DNA of 64,000 nt from Candidatus Scalindua sediminis. Its GTDB lineage: Bacteria > Planctomycetota > Brocadiia > Brocadiales > Scalinduaceae. A model generated the notes under the pieces. It ran no database searches. It worked only from the letters and a program-made list of their open reading frames with translations, and was not told where the DNA came from. The position numbers were made by a program, and so were the translations under genes. How positions within the stretch are numbered: position 1 is the stretch's first letter; every line of letters begins with the position of its first letter. Positions 1 to 9,424 of the stretch are shown one piece after another. Where the stretch lies: NCBI GenBank assembly GCA_008636105.1, contig VSDH01000003.1, forward strand, positions 1 to 64,000, written 5' to 3'.

Positions 1-1
1 T

Positions 2-673
2 TCAACTCAGGGGGCAATTCCAGGAGGGCACGTAATCGGTGAAGACGAAAATGATAACCTGATTATTGGGAGACTTCCCAGTCCATCACAACAGATGGTT
101 TCACAGAACCAAATGTTTGCTGGTGAGGGAAAGAGTGAGATACTTGCAGATTCATCACAACAGGTAATTCCACAAAACCAATTATACGATCAAAAATACA
201 TCACCGCAGCAGAAGTATGTATTAAAGAATTGTTTCAGTGGTGTAATCAACTTGGTACAGTCCTAACACACCTTAGGTCTCGTGCTCTTGTGCTGGGTTT
301 CGATGAATTCTCCGAAACTTTAACGAAACTGCAACATCAACAAAACGCAAAGAGCCCAATTTGCTTAAAAGATGCGTTCACTCATAAAATGGCTGAAGAT
401 GAGTGTCCGGATTTTGAAAATTACGCACGTGGCAAGGGAACTATAAAATTCCTTTCTGCTTCTGATACGGTACCAGCAAGTGATCGTAAAAGGATGACTG
501 AATTTCTCCAGCTATGTGATGAAGTGGAGACAACTGCCGTTAAAGTTATGAATCCTGCGAATTATGGTACGGATATCACTGCTGGACAGTCCATCCTGGC
601 GGGGGCAGTATTCGAACTGAATGAACTCCGGTTCGAACTGAACGAAAGCTTTGCCGCATTATCGCATTCTTAA
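2..673 (+). CDS. Unknown protein, 5'-truncated by the window edge
   Basis: The reading frame is open from base 2 with no stop upstream, so the first ATG (95) is probably internal and the gene starts before the window. The visible part is about 223 residues. Near its N-terminus are two similar Gln-rich segments (PSQQMVSQNQMF and SSQQVIPQNQLY), suggesting a short internal repeat or linker. The rest is mixed and looks helical (for example FNELRFELNE-like heptads at the end). No membrane segment or known motif is visible. I do not recognise the family. A 319-bp stretch without a supported gene follows it. Confidence 0.6.
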   Translation, partial: STQGAIPGGHVIGEDENDNLIIGRLPSPSQQMVSQNQMFAGEGKSEILADSSQQVIPQNQLYDQKYITAAEVCIKELFQWCNQLGTVLTHLRSRALVLGFDEFSETLTKLQHQQNAKSPICLKDAFTHKMAEDECPDFENYARGKGTIKFLSASDTVPASDRKRMTEFLQLCDEVETTAVKVMNPANYGTDITAGQSILAGAVFELNELRFELNESFAALSHS

Positions 674-992
674 GCTTTAACGTTGGAAACTTAATCGTGG
701 TTATAGAAGCGTCGCCATTATATTGCTAAAGGGATATTAGCGGAATTGATAGTTATGGAAGTATGTCATAATCTATCAGGCAACCAAAACTGCCATGGTT
801 GGTTAGGTTTAAGTAGTATGCAACTTAAACCCAAGAACGTCACAGATGGATGTCAGGTGTTATATTTTCAATTAAAGAAATCAGTAGATTGATGTACTAA
901 TTGGTGATACGAAAGTAATTTTTTAGTTGATCGTCTGTTTGGCGTTATTTAATATTGATTTGTTAACTTAATAGTTTATAAAGGAGTTAAAC
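674..992. other. Intergenic stretch, no supported gene
   Basis: A 45-codon open frame (755-892) is present but has no Shine-Dalgarno sequence and no recognisable product. I see no terminator hairpin. The last 20 bases carry the ribosome binding site (AAAGGAG) of the next gene. Confidence 0.5.
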
Positions 993-1304
993 ATGACAGA
1001 ATATCCAGTTAGTAGTTATGCAGTTTATGTGATTACGGGTACTCATTCAACGTGTATACAATTTTATGAACATGATAAATACAGAGGAGCAATATGCTTC
1101 TTTCCCAATGACGCAGACTTAGAAGATGCTCAATTGGATTCAAATGGGAGAATTATTTTAAACATGCGCATTAACCGGCTTCATGCAGTATTGGATATAG
1201 TAAGAAATGAAAAACCACTCTTCTTATTTTACGATAGTCCTAATAATGCTGGTCTCCGAACCGGAAGAGAAACTATAGGTGAAGATCAACTTTGGATTAC
1301 TTAA
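993..1304 (+). CDS. Small conserved-looking unknown protein (103 aa)
   Basis: The ATG follows a strong ribosome binding site (AAAGGAGTTAAAC), which supports this start. The 103-residue product is acidic and mixed alpha/beta in appearance, with no signal peptide or membrane segment. Hydrophobic strands alternate with charged turns (SYAVYVITG, TCIQFYEH, GAICFFPND). It looks like a compact cytosolic domain, but I cannot name a family. It stands alone, with long non-coding DNA on both sides. Confidence 0.6.
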   Translation: MTEYPVSSYAVYVITGTHSTCIQFYEHDKYRGAICFFPNDADLEDAQLDSNGRIILNMRINRLHAVLDIVRNEKPLFLFYDSPNNAGLRTGRETIGEDQLWIT

Positions 1305-1685
1305 TATGAAGATTACGGATGGTCGAATTTTGCAAAAAGGAATAGCAAATTTCAGTCTTTAAAGCATAGCCGAAGTAAATATAAGGTATAAGGATGTTAA
1401 AAACGTAATCTTTGTAACCTATATACTAAATGTACGCGTTACAAAAGGCTGATATATTTGTAGCATTTTTTCTACGTTTTTGTGCTGGCTTAAGGAATGG
1501 CAAGCCAAATTTTACGTATGCCAGTTGGAGGGCCAAAAAGAGGGTTGGTTAATGTTCAAGAGTAAATAAGCTACCGAGATTAAGAAAGCTAAAGACGTTA
1601 AGCCTCAGGCAGGAGAAGGCAAAGAGTGTAATATAGGGCGTTTAATTGGCTATATTAAAGGCCTTCAAATAAGGAGAAGAGAGAG
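1305..1685. other. Intergenic stretch, no supported gene
   Basis: About 380 bp holding only very short open frames. The 3' end contains the purine-rich ribosome binding site (AAGGAGAAGAG) of the HPP gene. No clear hairpin or recognisable RNA gene was seen. Confidence 0.5.
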
Positions 1686-2222
1686 ATGTCATTAATAGAA
1701 GGAATAAACAAGATTAGTGACCAAATAAAAAAGTTGCCCAGGGCGGCACAACCTGCAATACCCTCAAGAGAGTTGTGGGTTACTTTTATAGGTTCGATGC
1801 TGGGCATAGGAATTACAGCAGTTCTTGCCTTTTCCTGGGACTGTCCTATGTTGTTAGGGCCTTTTGGTGCAACTGCCGTATTGGTTTATGGTGCTTATAA
1901 GGCGCCGCTGGCACAACCGAGAAATGTCTTATTAGGCCATCTTCTTGGCGCATTAATGGGCGTAGCCGTGTATGACTTTTTTGGTATCACATGGTGGTCC
2001 CTTGCGCTTGGTGTTACCCTTGCAATTGTATTTATGATGGCAACTTATTCAGTACACCCACCGGCAGGCGCAACCGCATATGTGGCTATCCAGACTGGAG
2101 GATTGGGCGTGGACTATATGTTTATATTGAATCCCGTTCTCCTTGGGGCCTTTGTCTTATTGTTAACTGCTATAATTGTGAACAAACTTGGGAAAAGGGA
2201 TTATCCCGTAACTTGGTGGTAA
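1686..2222 (+). CDS. HPP family integral membrane protein
   Basis: A 178-residue protein with a soluble N-terminal stretch (about 30 residues) and four hydrophobic segments (about 30-50, 55-75, 100-122 and 145-168). It carries the family signature HPPAGATA before the last segment and a GPFGATAVL-like motif after the first. HPP proteins are four-helix membrane proteins, and plastid and cyanobacterial members have been linked to nitrite transport, so a nitrite or anion transport role is possible but inferred. The start is supported by AAGGAGAAGAGAGAG just upstream. The neighbours do not define a pathway. Confidence 0.85.
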   Translation: MSLIEGINKISDQIKKLPRAAQPAIPSRELWVTFIGSMLGIGITAVLAFSWDCPMLLGPFGATAVLVYGAYKAPLAQPRNVLLGHLLGALMGVAVYDFFGITWWSLALGVTLAIVFMMATYSVHPPAGATAYVAIQTGGLGVDYMFILNPVLLGAFVLLLTAIIVNKLGKRDYPVTWW

Positions 2223-2418
2223 TATTATGTTGAGCGGCGAATATGAGATGCGTTGCAGTCTTTTACAGGCTGGGACGTAAAAATCAATTATATTAAATGA
2301 CTATTGAGATTACGCCGGACAATACTTATAAAACTCTCGTTTTGTACTGTAAAATAATTAACCTACAAAACATCTTTTGGAACTGGCTGGTTAGTTATAT
2401 GAATTACGGAGAAAAACA

Positions 2419-4746
2419 ATGTATATTTCGATTAAGAATCATATCATCTTATTGCTGATTGCTTTTACGTTGCTCCCATTTGTTTTGCTAAGGATTATTG
2501 CATACCCAAAAATAAAATCCGATCTTAAGACCGTGATCATGGATAATCTCGAAACTATTGGGCACAAGCAGACAGAGTTGGTGACTACCTGGATGCGTGA
2601 AAGGATGAAGGATGTTCTAGTGGTTGCAGGCAATCCTTTTATGGCCGAAAGCGCAAGGATCACAAAAGATGATAAGCTTTATTCAGAAATTGTCCAGTAT
2701 TTAGAGATGATTGTGGCTGAGTATGGATACAAGGGTGCGTTTGTAAGCAATGATAAAGGATTAGTAACGCTTGCTACATCAGAAGAACGTGTGGGGAAAG
2801 ATATTTCAAAAACGGATTTTTTCAAGTATGCAGTACAGGGAAGAATATTTGCATCAAATATCATACCGTCTAAAGACCCGCTTATAAATGAATATGGGGA
2901 GGAGGAAGTAGGATTGCCCACCATGTTTGTTGCTGCGCCTCTGAAGTATGAGAATGAGGCTGTAACTGGTGTTGTTACATTGAGGATTCATGTGGCCACC
3001 CTGGACAATTTATTACAACGTTACAAATTAGGGAAGACAGGTGAGACGTATCTTGTAAACAGGGACGGATACATGCTTACAAGGTCGAGGTTTACCAAAC
3101 AGATAAAAAAGATGGGGTTGATTAAAGAAAGGAGTGCCTTAGAACTAAAGATGCTTGATCCAGAAACCGGTAAATTAACCTTTGGTGTTCAGCAATGTAT
3201 TGCAGGTAATGACGGTTCTGATGCGAAAGGCTATAATGATTATGGAGGTATATCCGTGTTGGGAGCGTGGAACTGGTTACCAGAGTACGATTGGGGTGTT
3301 ATTACCGAGGTCGATGAGGCAGAAGCTTATGGAGTGGTGTATAATCTTAATTACCTTGGTATGGCATTGCTATTTGCAATCGTATTTCCCGTTGTGTTCG
3401 TTGCCTATTATTTAGGTAGAAGATTCTCTTCACCGATTGTTCAGTTAACAGAAGTAACCGAAAAGATGGCCTCAGGGGATTTAACTCAAAGTGTGGATAT
3501 AAAGAGCAATAATGAGATCGGAATATTGGCAACATCCTTCAACACGATGGCAAAGGCCCTGGACGAAAAGACAAAAGAGACAGTGGAATCTGAGAAACGC
3601 TATAGAGAGTTATTTAATTCTCTCAGTGAAGGTATATATCAATGTGAACCTGGAGTTGAAGGGGTGTTTACGTGGGTTAATCAAGCTTGTGCAGAGATGT
3701 TTGGCTACAAATCACCTGAAGAGATGATTGGGACAAAGGTAGAGGATATTTACGTGGACCTTGAAGATAGAAGAAAGCTCGTCGAGAAGCTTGAAAAAGA
3801 TGGGGTATGGAAGGACTTTGCGTCCTTCTGTAAGAAGAAAAATGGCGAGCGTTTTTACACTGAACGTACATCTAATATGGTTAAAAATGAAGAAGGTGAA
3901 GCTGTTCGTATTGAAGGCATAATCAGGGATATTACTGAACGAAAGAGGCTGGAAAAGGAGTTACAGGAATCTGAAGAACAAAAAAGGCAACTGTTGAATT
4001 CACTAAAAGAAGGTGTTTATCAATGTGAACCTGGAGTTGAAGGGGTGTTTACGTGGGTTAATCAAGCTAGCGCTGAAATATTTGGCTATAAATCACCTGA
4101 AGAGATGATTGGGACAAAGGTGGAGGATATTTACGTGGACCTTGAAGACAGAAGAAAGCTCGTCGAGAAGCTTGAAAAAGATGGGGTCTGGATGAACTTT
4201 GTGTCCTTCTGTAAGAAGAAAAATGGCGATTGTTTTTACACTGAACGCACCTCTAGTATGGTTAAAGACGCAAGAGGTAAACCTGTTCGTATCGAAGGCA
4301 TAATCAGGGATATTACTGAACGAAAGAGGCTGGAAGAGGAGTTACAGGAATCTGAAGAACAAAAAAGGCAACTGTTGAATTCACTAAAAGAAGGTGTTTA
4401 TCAATGTGAACCTGGAGTTGAAGGGGTGTTTACGTGGGTTAATCAAGCTGGTGCTGAAATGTTTGGCTACAAATCACCTGAAGAGATGATTGGGACAAAG
4501 GTAAAAGATATTTACGTAGATGCTGAAGATAGAAGACGGCTCGTCGAGAAGCTTGAAAAAGATGGGGTCTGGAGGGACTTCGTGTCCTTCTGTAAGAAGA
4601 AAAATGGCGAGCGTTTTTATACTGAACGTACCTCTAATATGACTAGAAATGAAGAAGGTAAACCTACTCTTATTGAAGGTATATTTAGGGATATTACTGA
4701 GCGAAAGAGATTGGGAGAGGAATTAAAGAGATCTGAAGGACATTAA
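2419..4746 (+). CDS. Membrane sensor: Cache, HAMP and three near-identical PAS-PAC repeats
   Basis: 775 residues. A first membrane helix (about 8-28) is followed by a periplasmic Cache-like sensor with the GKTGETYLVNRDGYMLT motif, a second helix (about 311-333) and a HAMP region. Three PAS-PAC domains then start near residues 395, 522 and 649, in perfect 127-residue (381-bp) tandem register and nearly identical to each other. There is no histidine kinase, GGDEF, EAL, methyl-accepting or DNA-binding output domain, so it probably signals through a partner or is the N-terminal part of a broken larger sensor. The stop is followed by an out-of-frame PAC remnant, which supports loss of C-terminal sequence. 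A RBS-like GGAGAAAAAC precedes the ATG. Confidence 0.85.
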   Translation: MYISIKNHIILLLIAFTLLPFVLLRIIAYPKIKSDLKTVIMDNLETIGHKQTELVTTWMRERMKDVLVVAGNPFMAESARITKDDKLYSEIVQYLEMIVAEYGYKGAFVSNDKGLVTLATSEERVGKDISKTDFFKYAVQGRIFASNIIPSKDPLINEYGEEEVGLPTMFVAAPLKYENEAVTGVVTLRIHVATLDNLLQRYKLGKTGETYLVNRDGYMLTRSRFTKQIKKMGLIKERSALELKMLDPETGKLTFGVQQCIAGNDGSDAKGYNDYGGISVLGAWNWLPEYDWGVITEVDEAEAYGVVYNLNYLGMALLFAIVFPVVFVAYYLGRRFSSPIVQLTEVTEKMASGDLTQSVDIKSNNEIGILATSFNTMAKALDEKTKETVESEKRYRELFNSLSEGIYQCEPGVEGVFTWVNQACAEMFGYKSPEEMIGTKVEDIYVDLEDRRKLVEKLEKDGVWKDFASFCKKKNGERFYTERTSNMVKNEEGEAVRIEGIIRDITERKRLEKELQESEEQKRQLLNSLKEGVYQCEPGVEGVFTWVNQASAEIFGYKSPEEMIGTKVEDIYVDLEDRRKLVEKLEKDGVWMNFVSFCKKKNGDCFYTERTSSMVKDARGKPVRIEGIIRDITERKRLEEELQESEEQKRQLLNSLKEGVYQCEPGVEGVFTWVNQAGAEMFGYKSPEEMIGTKVKDIYVDAEDRRRLVEKLEKDGVWRDFVSFCKKKNGERFYTERTSNMTRNEEGKPTLIEGIFRDITERKRLGEELKRSEGH
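3601..4715 (+). repeat. Three tandem 381-bp PAS-PAC coding repeats (a fourth copy at 5207-5560)
   Basis: The stretch AATGTGAACCTGGAGTTGA recurs at 3641, 4022, 4403 and 5250, giving an exact 381-bp period for the first three copies. Long runs are identical at DNA level, including third codon positions, which implies recent duplication or continuing gene conversion. The fourth copy sits in the next gene in the same orientation. Confidence 0.92.
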
Positions 4747-4747
4747 G

Positions 4748-4792
4748 GCGATAAAAATTGAAGGTGTATTTAGGGATATAACGGAAAGATAA
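4748..4792 (+). pseudogene. Remnant of a further PAC C-terminal motif
   Basis: Just after the stop of the three-PAS sensor, in another frame, the sequence encodes AIKIEGVFRDITER and then a stop. This matches the end of each PAC repeat (IEGIIRDITERKRL). It is best explained as the leftover end of an additional repeat after an unequal deletion with frame loss. Confidence 0.7.
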
Positions 4793-4843
4793 AATAATAA
4801 TATGTTAAAGGAATTTAATATATCGAACCTGGAGTAGAAAATT

Positions 4844-5674
4844 ATGGGAAATGGGAAAGGAAAGGGTTTTTCCATAAATGCAAAGACCATTATTCTGATA
4901 TTATTGTTTTTAGATGTCGGGTTTACAATTAAGATGATAAATAAATACAACAGCATGAGGGATGCAGCTTATGTCAGGGAAAAGACGTTTGAAGAGCAGA
5001 TGGAAAAAAGGGTTATGAGGGCCTTTGGCTCAGTAGAAGAAATGTACAAGATAGTTGAGGACACTGCACGACAAAGGGGGGAATCTGAAGAATTTGCGAA
5101 CTCTGTGAGAAAACAAGATGAAAAAATAAGACGCATAAACAAGGAGCTTGAACATGCAAAAACACAACTAGAAGAGGAAAAGACTCAATTGCAAAAATCT
5201 GAAAGACATAAAAGGCAACTGTTGAAATCACTAAAAGAGGGAATTTACCAATGTGAACCTGGAGTTGAGGGGAGGTTTACGTGGGTTAATCAAGCTTGTG
5301 CAGAAATGTTTGGCTACAAATCACCTGAAGGAATGATCGGGACAAAGGTAAGGAATATCTATGTAGATCAAGGTGATAGAAAAAGGCTCGTTAAGAAGCT
5401 TGAAAAAGATGGGGTCTGGAAGAATTTTGCGTCCTTTTGTAAGAAGAAAGATGGCGAGCGTTTTTACACTGAACGTACATCTACTATGGTTAAAAATGAA
5501 GAAGGCAAACCTATTCGTATTGAAGGCATAATCAGGGATATTACTGAGCGAAAGAGGCTGGAAGAGGAATTGCAAAGTGACATACAAAAACTTAAGGAAA
5601 ATTTAAAAGCGGCCGAAAAAGAAAACGCCGAACTTAAGAAGCAGCTTAAATCGCACGGGTGGATACAAAAATAA
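4844..5674 (+). CDS. Membrane-anchored coiled-coil protein with one PAS-PAC domain
   Basis: 276 residues. A short basic N-terminus leads into one membrane helix (about 12-28). A long charged coiled coil follows (about 40-122), then one PAS-PAC domain (about 125-243) nearly identical to those of the upstream sensor, and a terminal coiled coil (about 245-272). There is no enzymatic output domain. The PAS DNA is clearly a fourth copy of the upstream 381-bp repeat, so the gene may have arisen by fusing a duplicated PAS to a different anchor. A partner kinase, perhaps the one encoded from 6016, is possible but unproven. Confidence 0.8.
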   Translation: MGNGKGKGFSINAKTIILILLFLDVGFTIKMINKYNSMRDAAYVREKTFEEQMEKRVMRAFGSVEEMYKIVEDTARQRGESEEFANSVRKQDEKIRRINKELEHAKTQLEEEKTQLQKSERHKRQLLKSLKEGIYQCEPGVEGRFTWVNQACAEMFGYKSPEGMIGTKVRNIYVDQGDRKRLVKKLEKDGVWKNFASFCKKKDGERFYTERTSTMVKNEEGKPIRIEGIIRDITERKRLEEELQSDIQKLKENLKAAEKENAELKKQLKSHGWIQK

Positions 5675-6015
5675 CTGTTTAATTTTTAAAAATTCTGGTA
5701 TCAGCTTCCTTGTTCAATTTCTAAAAACTACTATAACTTAATGAGTACCTTACAATCCTTGGGCCGAGCATTTAACCTGAAATGCCTGATCTAATTGTGT
5801 ATATTGCAGCAAAGCGAACTGGCTTAATCACAAAAAATTTATAATAAAACAAAGTTTAGTTTATTATATAAACCAAACGAAAGGGAATAAACAGGTACTT
5901 GAACTTTCAAAGAAGATTCAATGTCTTTCGCTTATGATAAATTGGATTTGATTTCTTTTTTTTGCAGTGGTAGAATTTAAAGATAAACTTAATATGAAAA
6001 TAATAATTTTAAACA
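5675..6015. other. AT-rich intergenic stretch
   Basis: About 340 bp, strongly AT-rich near 5820-6010, with no open frame of note. Presumably it carries the promoter of the kinase-regulator pair, but I cannot pick a convincing -35/-10 pair. No clear Shine-Dalgarno sequence precedes the kinase ATG. Confidence 0.4.
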
Positions 6016-8295
6016 ATGAGTATCAGAAGAAAAATATTTTTTTGGTTCTTACTTCCTTCTATCTTAATCGCAACTTTTATGACGGTATTTTGCTATTTCT
6101 ATACTCGACATATAGTAAAACAAAATATCTTTGATCAATTAGAAATAGCTGCCGATAAATTACAGAAACAAGTCCATGTTTTTCTAGAAGGAAAAAGAAG
6201 ACAAACCATCGATTTAAGTTTTGATGGGTTCATAAGAGACTGTACAAAGGAAATTGCTGAAAAAGAAAAAAGGAGAGAGTATTATACCACAGCAATAAAT
6301 GCTCATCTTATTACTAACGAGATGTCTCTTAATTCGAACATTCTTGAGTTATTTATTGTTGACTTTAAAGGCAAAATAATTGCTTCTACAGATGAGAGTC
6401 ATATAGGAGAAGATGTATCGAGTGAAGAATATTTTTCAGAGTTGGAACTTTTAAAGACGTTTACAGGCGATCCGCATTATGATTCTGGCTTGGAAGAAAT
6501 CGTAATTGAGATGTCCGCAGTGATTTTAAGCAAGGTTGAACAGGAAGCTGTTGGAGTTATAGTCAATCGAATCAAGCTTGAACAAGAGGAGGATAGAGAG
6601 GGGTATGGTGCATCTGCCCAGGAAGACAATGAATGGAATTATTCTCAATTAATAGATGTAAATAAGGTTTGGACAAAGTCCTTTAGCTCTGACGGATTTA
6701 TAAGAGATTGCACAGAAGAGATAACCAGAAGAGACGATAGGGTTCAGTATTATACAGACCGCTTGAATAATCATCTTGTCATAAACAAAAAACCCCTTGA
6801 TGATAGTATTATTTCGATATTTGTTATTGATCTTACAGGCGAAATAATAGGTTCAACAGAACTTGGCTTAATAGGCAAGGATGACTCAGGTAAGGGATAT
6901 TTTTTAGAAACAATGGAGCACGGCTCTTTCACAAGTGATTTACATCAAGTCCCAGGGTTTAAACAGAGTATGTTCGAGGTAGCAACGTTGCTCACGAGTA
7001 GGGACGGACAAGACCCAACAGGCATAATCGTTAATAGATACAGTGGTGATAGCCTCAAAAAAGTTACTCTGAGTGGAATCAAAGAAGAATTAGGGCAAGT
7101 TAAACAACTGGGTGGATTGGGAAAAACAGGGGAAATGTATATTGTAAATAGAGACAAATTAATGATTACGGAATCGAGATTTATAGAAGATTCCGTTCTA
7201 AAACAAGTTGTTGATACAGAAGGTGTTAGAGTTGCATTTGATAATGGGACGGGGATGGTTGGTATATATCCTAACTACAGGGGTGTCCCGATACTTGGTG
7301 CCTCTAAATATCTTGAAGAGATGGGATGGGTTATACTTGCAGAAAAGGACGTTTCTGAGGCGTTTGCCCCCATTGTAAGCCTGAGAAATTTCGTTATCAT
7401 TGTGGGGATTACGGGCATTATAGTTGTAGTAATAATTGCAATTTATCTTTCGTTAAATGTAACAAGACCTATCAGCAAATTGGTTGAATCTGCCCAGGCT
7501 ATTGCTAATGGAGATTTGACTAAAAAAGTTAATGTCCAGGGTGAAGACGAAATAGGTTATCTGGCCAACTCGTTTGATACGATGCGTATAGAACTTGGTA
7601 AATCATTTAGAAATATTGAAAGACATAGAAAAGAGCTTCAGCACCTTTCCGAAAGAATAGTCTTAATTCAGGAAGAGGAACGCAACAAACTATCACGTGA
7701 ATTACACGACCATACTGGTCAGGCACTGATAGCGCTAAAGACAAATCTCGAAGTAATAGATAAACTACTTCCAGGAAATGTCCGTGAGTCACGGGAGTGG
7801 CTTAGAGATTCGAAACAATTTTTGGTAAAAACCTTAGAAGAGATACGAAATCTATCTTACGCCCTCAAGCCCCCAATGCTTGATGAGCTGGGACTGGTAC
7901 CTACTATAATGGAATATTCAAAAGATTTTTCTGCCAGGACAAAGATTGCGGTAAATATAAAATCAAATCTTAAGGACGAAAAACTTCGACCAAACCTGGA
8001 GCTATCCCTTTACCGAATGGTACAGGAAGCCCTTACAAATGTATTTAAGCACTCAGGGGCAAAGACCGTTCAGATTAATATTTACCAAGAAAATTCAAAA
8101 TTGGTCCTGAGTATAAAGGATGATGGAAAGGGTTTCGATGCTGAGAATATGTGGGGAGATGGAGTTAAGGATTACGGGATTGGGTTATTAGGAATGCGGG
8201 AAAGATTTGCATCTGCAGGGGCGGACTTTCAGGTGTACTCAACAGAGGGAAAGGGTACCGAATTAATAGCTAAGTGCCAAACTAAATATAAATAA
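6016..8295 (+). CDS. Cache-HAMP sensor histidine kinase, NarX/DegS (HisKA_3) type
   Basis: 759 residues. An N-terminal membrane helix (about 8-30) and a long periplasmic region hold two similar Cache-like units. Both contain the DGFIRDCT segment, suggesting an internal duplication, and the motif GKTGEMYIVNRD comes later. A second membrane helix (about 457-480) and HAMP follow. The H-box SRELHDHTGQ gives His564 as the likely phosphorylation site. The HATPase part shows the N-box (MVQEALTNVFKHS) and the G-boxes DDGKGFD and GIGLLGMRER. The gene is followed 78 bp later by a NarL-type regulator, its probable partner. Ligand unknown. Confidence 0.92.
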   Translation: MSIRRKIFFWFLLPSILIATFMTVFCYFYTRHIVKQNIFDQLEIAADKLQKQVHVFLEGKRRQTIDLSFDGFIRDCTKEIAEKEKRREYYTTAINAHLITNEMSLNSNILELFIVDFKGKIIASTDESHIGEDVSSEEYFSELELLKTFTGDPHYDSGLEEIVIEMSAVILSKVEQEAVGVIVNRIKLEQEEDREGYGASAQEDNEWNYSQLIDVNKVWTKSFSSDGFIRDCTEEITRRDDRVQYYTDRLNNHLVINKKPLDDSIISIFVIDLTGEIIGSTELGLIGKDDSGKGYFLETMEHGSFTSDLHQVPGFKQSMFEVATLLTSRDGQDPTGIIVNRYSGDSLKKVTLSGIKEELGQVKQLGGLGKTGEMYIVNRDKLMITESRFIEDSVLKQVVDTEGVRVAFDNGTGMVGIYPNYRGVPILGASKYLEEMGWVILAEKDVSEAFAPIVSLRNFVIIVGITGIIVVVIIAIYLSLNVTRPISKLVESAQAIANGDLTKKVNVQGEDEIGYLANSFDTMRIELGKSFRNIERHRKELQHLSERIVLIQEEERNKLSRELHDHTGQALIALKTNLEVIDKLLPGNVRESREWLRDSKQFLVKTLEEIRNLSYALKPPMLDELGLVPTIMEYSKDFSARTKIAVNIKSNLKDEKLRPNLELSLYRMVQEALTNVFKHSGAKTVQINIYQENSKLVLSIKDDGKGFDAENMWGDGVKDYGIGLLGMRERFASAGADFQVYSTEGKGTELIAKCQTKYK

Positions 8296-8373
8296 AAGAT
8301 GCAAATATATTCTTACAAATCTCAGCGAACTTTGCTTTCTCAGTGTTGAGCTGAACTTTAGGGGGTAAGAGAA

Positions 8374-9033
8374 ATGCCAAATATTTCGGTTTTATTAGTT
8401 GAAGACCACCATGTAGTCAGGAAAGGTATCGCATATTTACTATCTATGGAGGAGGACATTGATATGGTAGGAGAAGCCGAAGATGGTAATGAAGCCATAA
8501 AGATGGCAAAGGATTTGTGCCCGGATGTTGTCATTATGGACATAACAATGCCTAACTTAAATGGCATAGATGTCGTGAAGCAAATAAGGAAATCTATACC
8601 GGAAACTAAAGTATTGATACTGACAATGCATACCAGAGAGCAATACATACGACAGGCATTACGGGAAGGAGCATCTGGTTATTTACTGAAAGAGTCTACA
8701 CAGGAAGAACTCGCTAATGCCATCAGAACGGTACATAAAGGTGGTGTAGCCTTATCTCCTTCTATATCCAGATTCGTCTTAAATGAATATGTCAGGCAGG
8801 CTGATCCCAAAAAGGAAGTTGATAGTTTGGAGCTTCTTACCGATAGAGAGAGGCAAGTCCTTCGCTTGATTGCCGAAGGTAAAACAAATAAAGAGGTAGC
8901 GAAATGCCTGTCTATAAGCAAGAGTACTGTGAACATACACCGAACAAACATAATGCAAAAACTTGATATACATGATACAGTGGGACTTGTCCGGTATAGT
9001 GTAGAAAAGGGCATCATAGTAATTGATAAATAA
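8374..9033 (+). CDS. NarL/LuxR-family response regulator
   Basis: 219 residues. The receiver domain (about 1-120) has the acidic pair at the start (VEDHH), Asp56 as phospho-acceptor (IMDITMP) and the Lys of YLLKES. The C-terminal LuxR-type helix-turn-helix (about 150-215) contains LTDRERQVLRLIAEGKTNKE and the recognition helix SKSTVNIHRTNIMQKL. A good ribosome binding site (AGGGGGTAAGAGAA) precedes the ATG. Position and family make it the cognate regulator of the upstream kinase. Target genes are not evident. Confidence 0.94.
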   Translation: MPNISVLLVEDHHVVRKGIAYLLSMEEDIDMVGEAEDGNEAIKMAKDLCPDVVIMDITMPNLNGIDVVKQIRKSIPETKVLILTMHTREQYIRQALREGASGYLLKESTQEELANAIRTVHKGGVALSPSISRFVLNEYVRQADPKKEVDSLELLTDRERQVLRLIAEGKTNKEVAKCLSISKSTVNIHRTNIMQKLDIHDTVGLVRYSVEKGIIVIDK

Positions 9034-9192
9034 TTTATTTATAATAGGAAAAGTTATTAAAAGAGATATGTAAAACTGATCCAAATGAAAGATTTTTCAA
9101 TTCATAAAGTGTTTATCTAATTAACACAAAAACTTGGTTGTCATTCTAAGTTCCCCTTCTTACTCAACTCCTTAAAGTAAAGTGAAATTAAA

Positions 9193-9216
9193 AGACCCAC
9201 CTAAATTGGTGGGTCT
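9193..9216 (-). terminator. Intrinsic terminator downstream of tRNA-Asn
   Basis: Perfect 9-bp arms (AGACCCACC / GGTGGGTCT) with a 6-base loop. On the minus strand they are followed by TTTAATTT. The hairpin lies just 3' of the tRNA gene and would end its transcript. Confidence 0.75.
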
Positions 9217-9225
9217 CTTAATATG

Positions 9226-9297
9226 CTCCTCGGGTAGGATTCGAACCTACAACCTAGTGGTTAACAGCCACCCACTCTACCATTGAGCTACCGAGGA
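9226..9297 (-). tRNA. tRNA-Asn (anticodon GTT)
   Basis: Read on the minus strand the sequence folds as a full cloverleaf: 7-bp acceptor TCCTCGG/CCGAGGA, D stem GCTC, anticodon stem GGTGG/CCACT with loop CTGTTAA (GTT anticodon), and T arm GTAGG-TTCGAAT-CCTAC. The discriminator is G and the CCA tail is not encoded, so it must be added by a nucleotidyltransferase; a candidate is encoded at 60157-61506. A terminator hairpin follows. Confidence 0.95.
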
Positions 9298-9424
9298 ATT
9301 ATTTCTCTTTTTTTGCATCTTAACAGTTACCCCTGCCTACCGACAGGTAGAAGCTACCGGGGAACTTGTGTATTGTTTAAAAGCGACGAAATCTTGATTT
9401 TGTACTACTCAAAGAGTATCCAGC

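Noticed and set aside
755-892. 45-codon plus-strand frame
   Set aside because: No ribosome binding site, no recognisable composition or context; not listed as a gene.
3601-4715. CRISPR-like periodic repeats
   Set aside because: The 381-bp period is coding PAS-PAC duplication. No array of short repeats with unique spacers was seen anywhere in the window.
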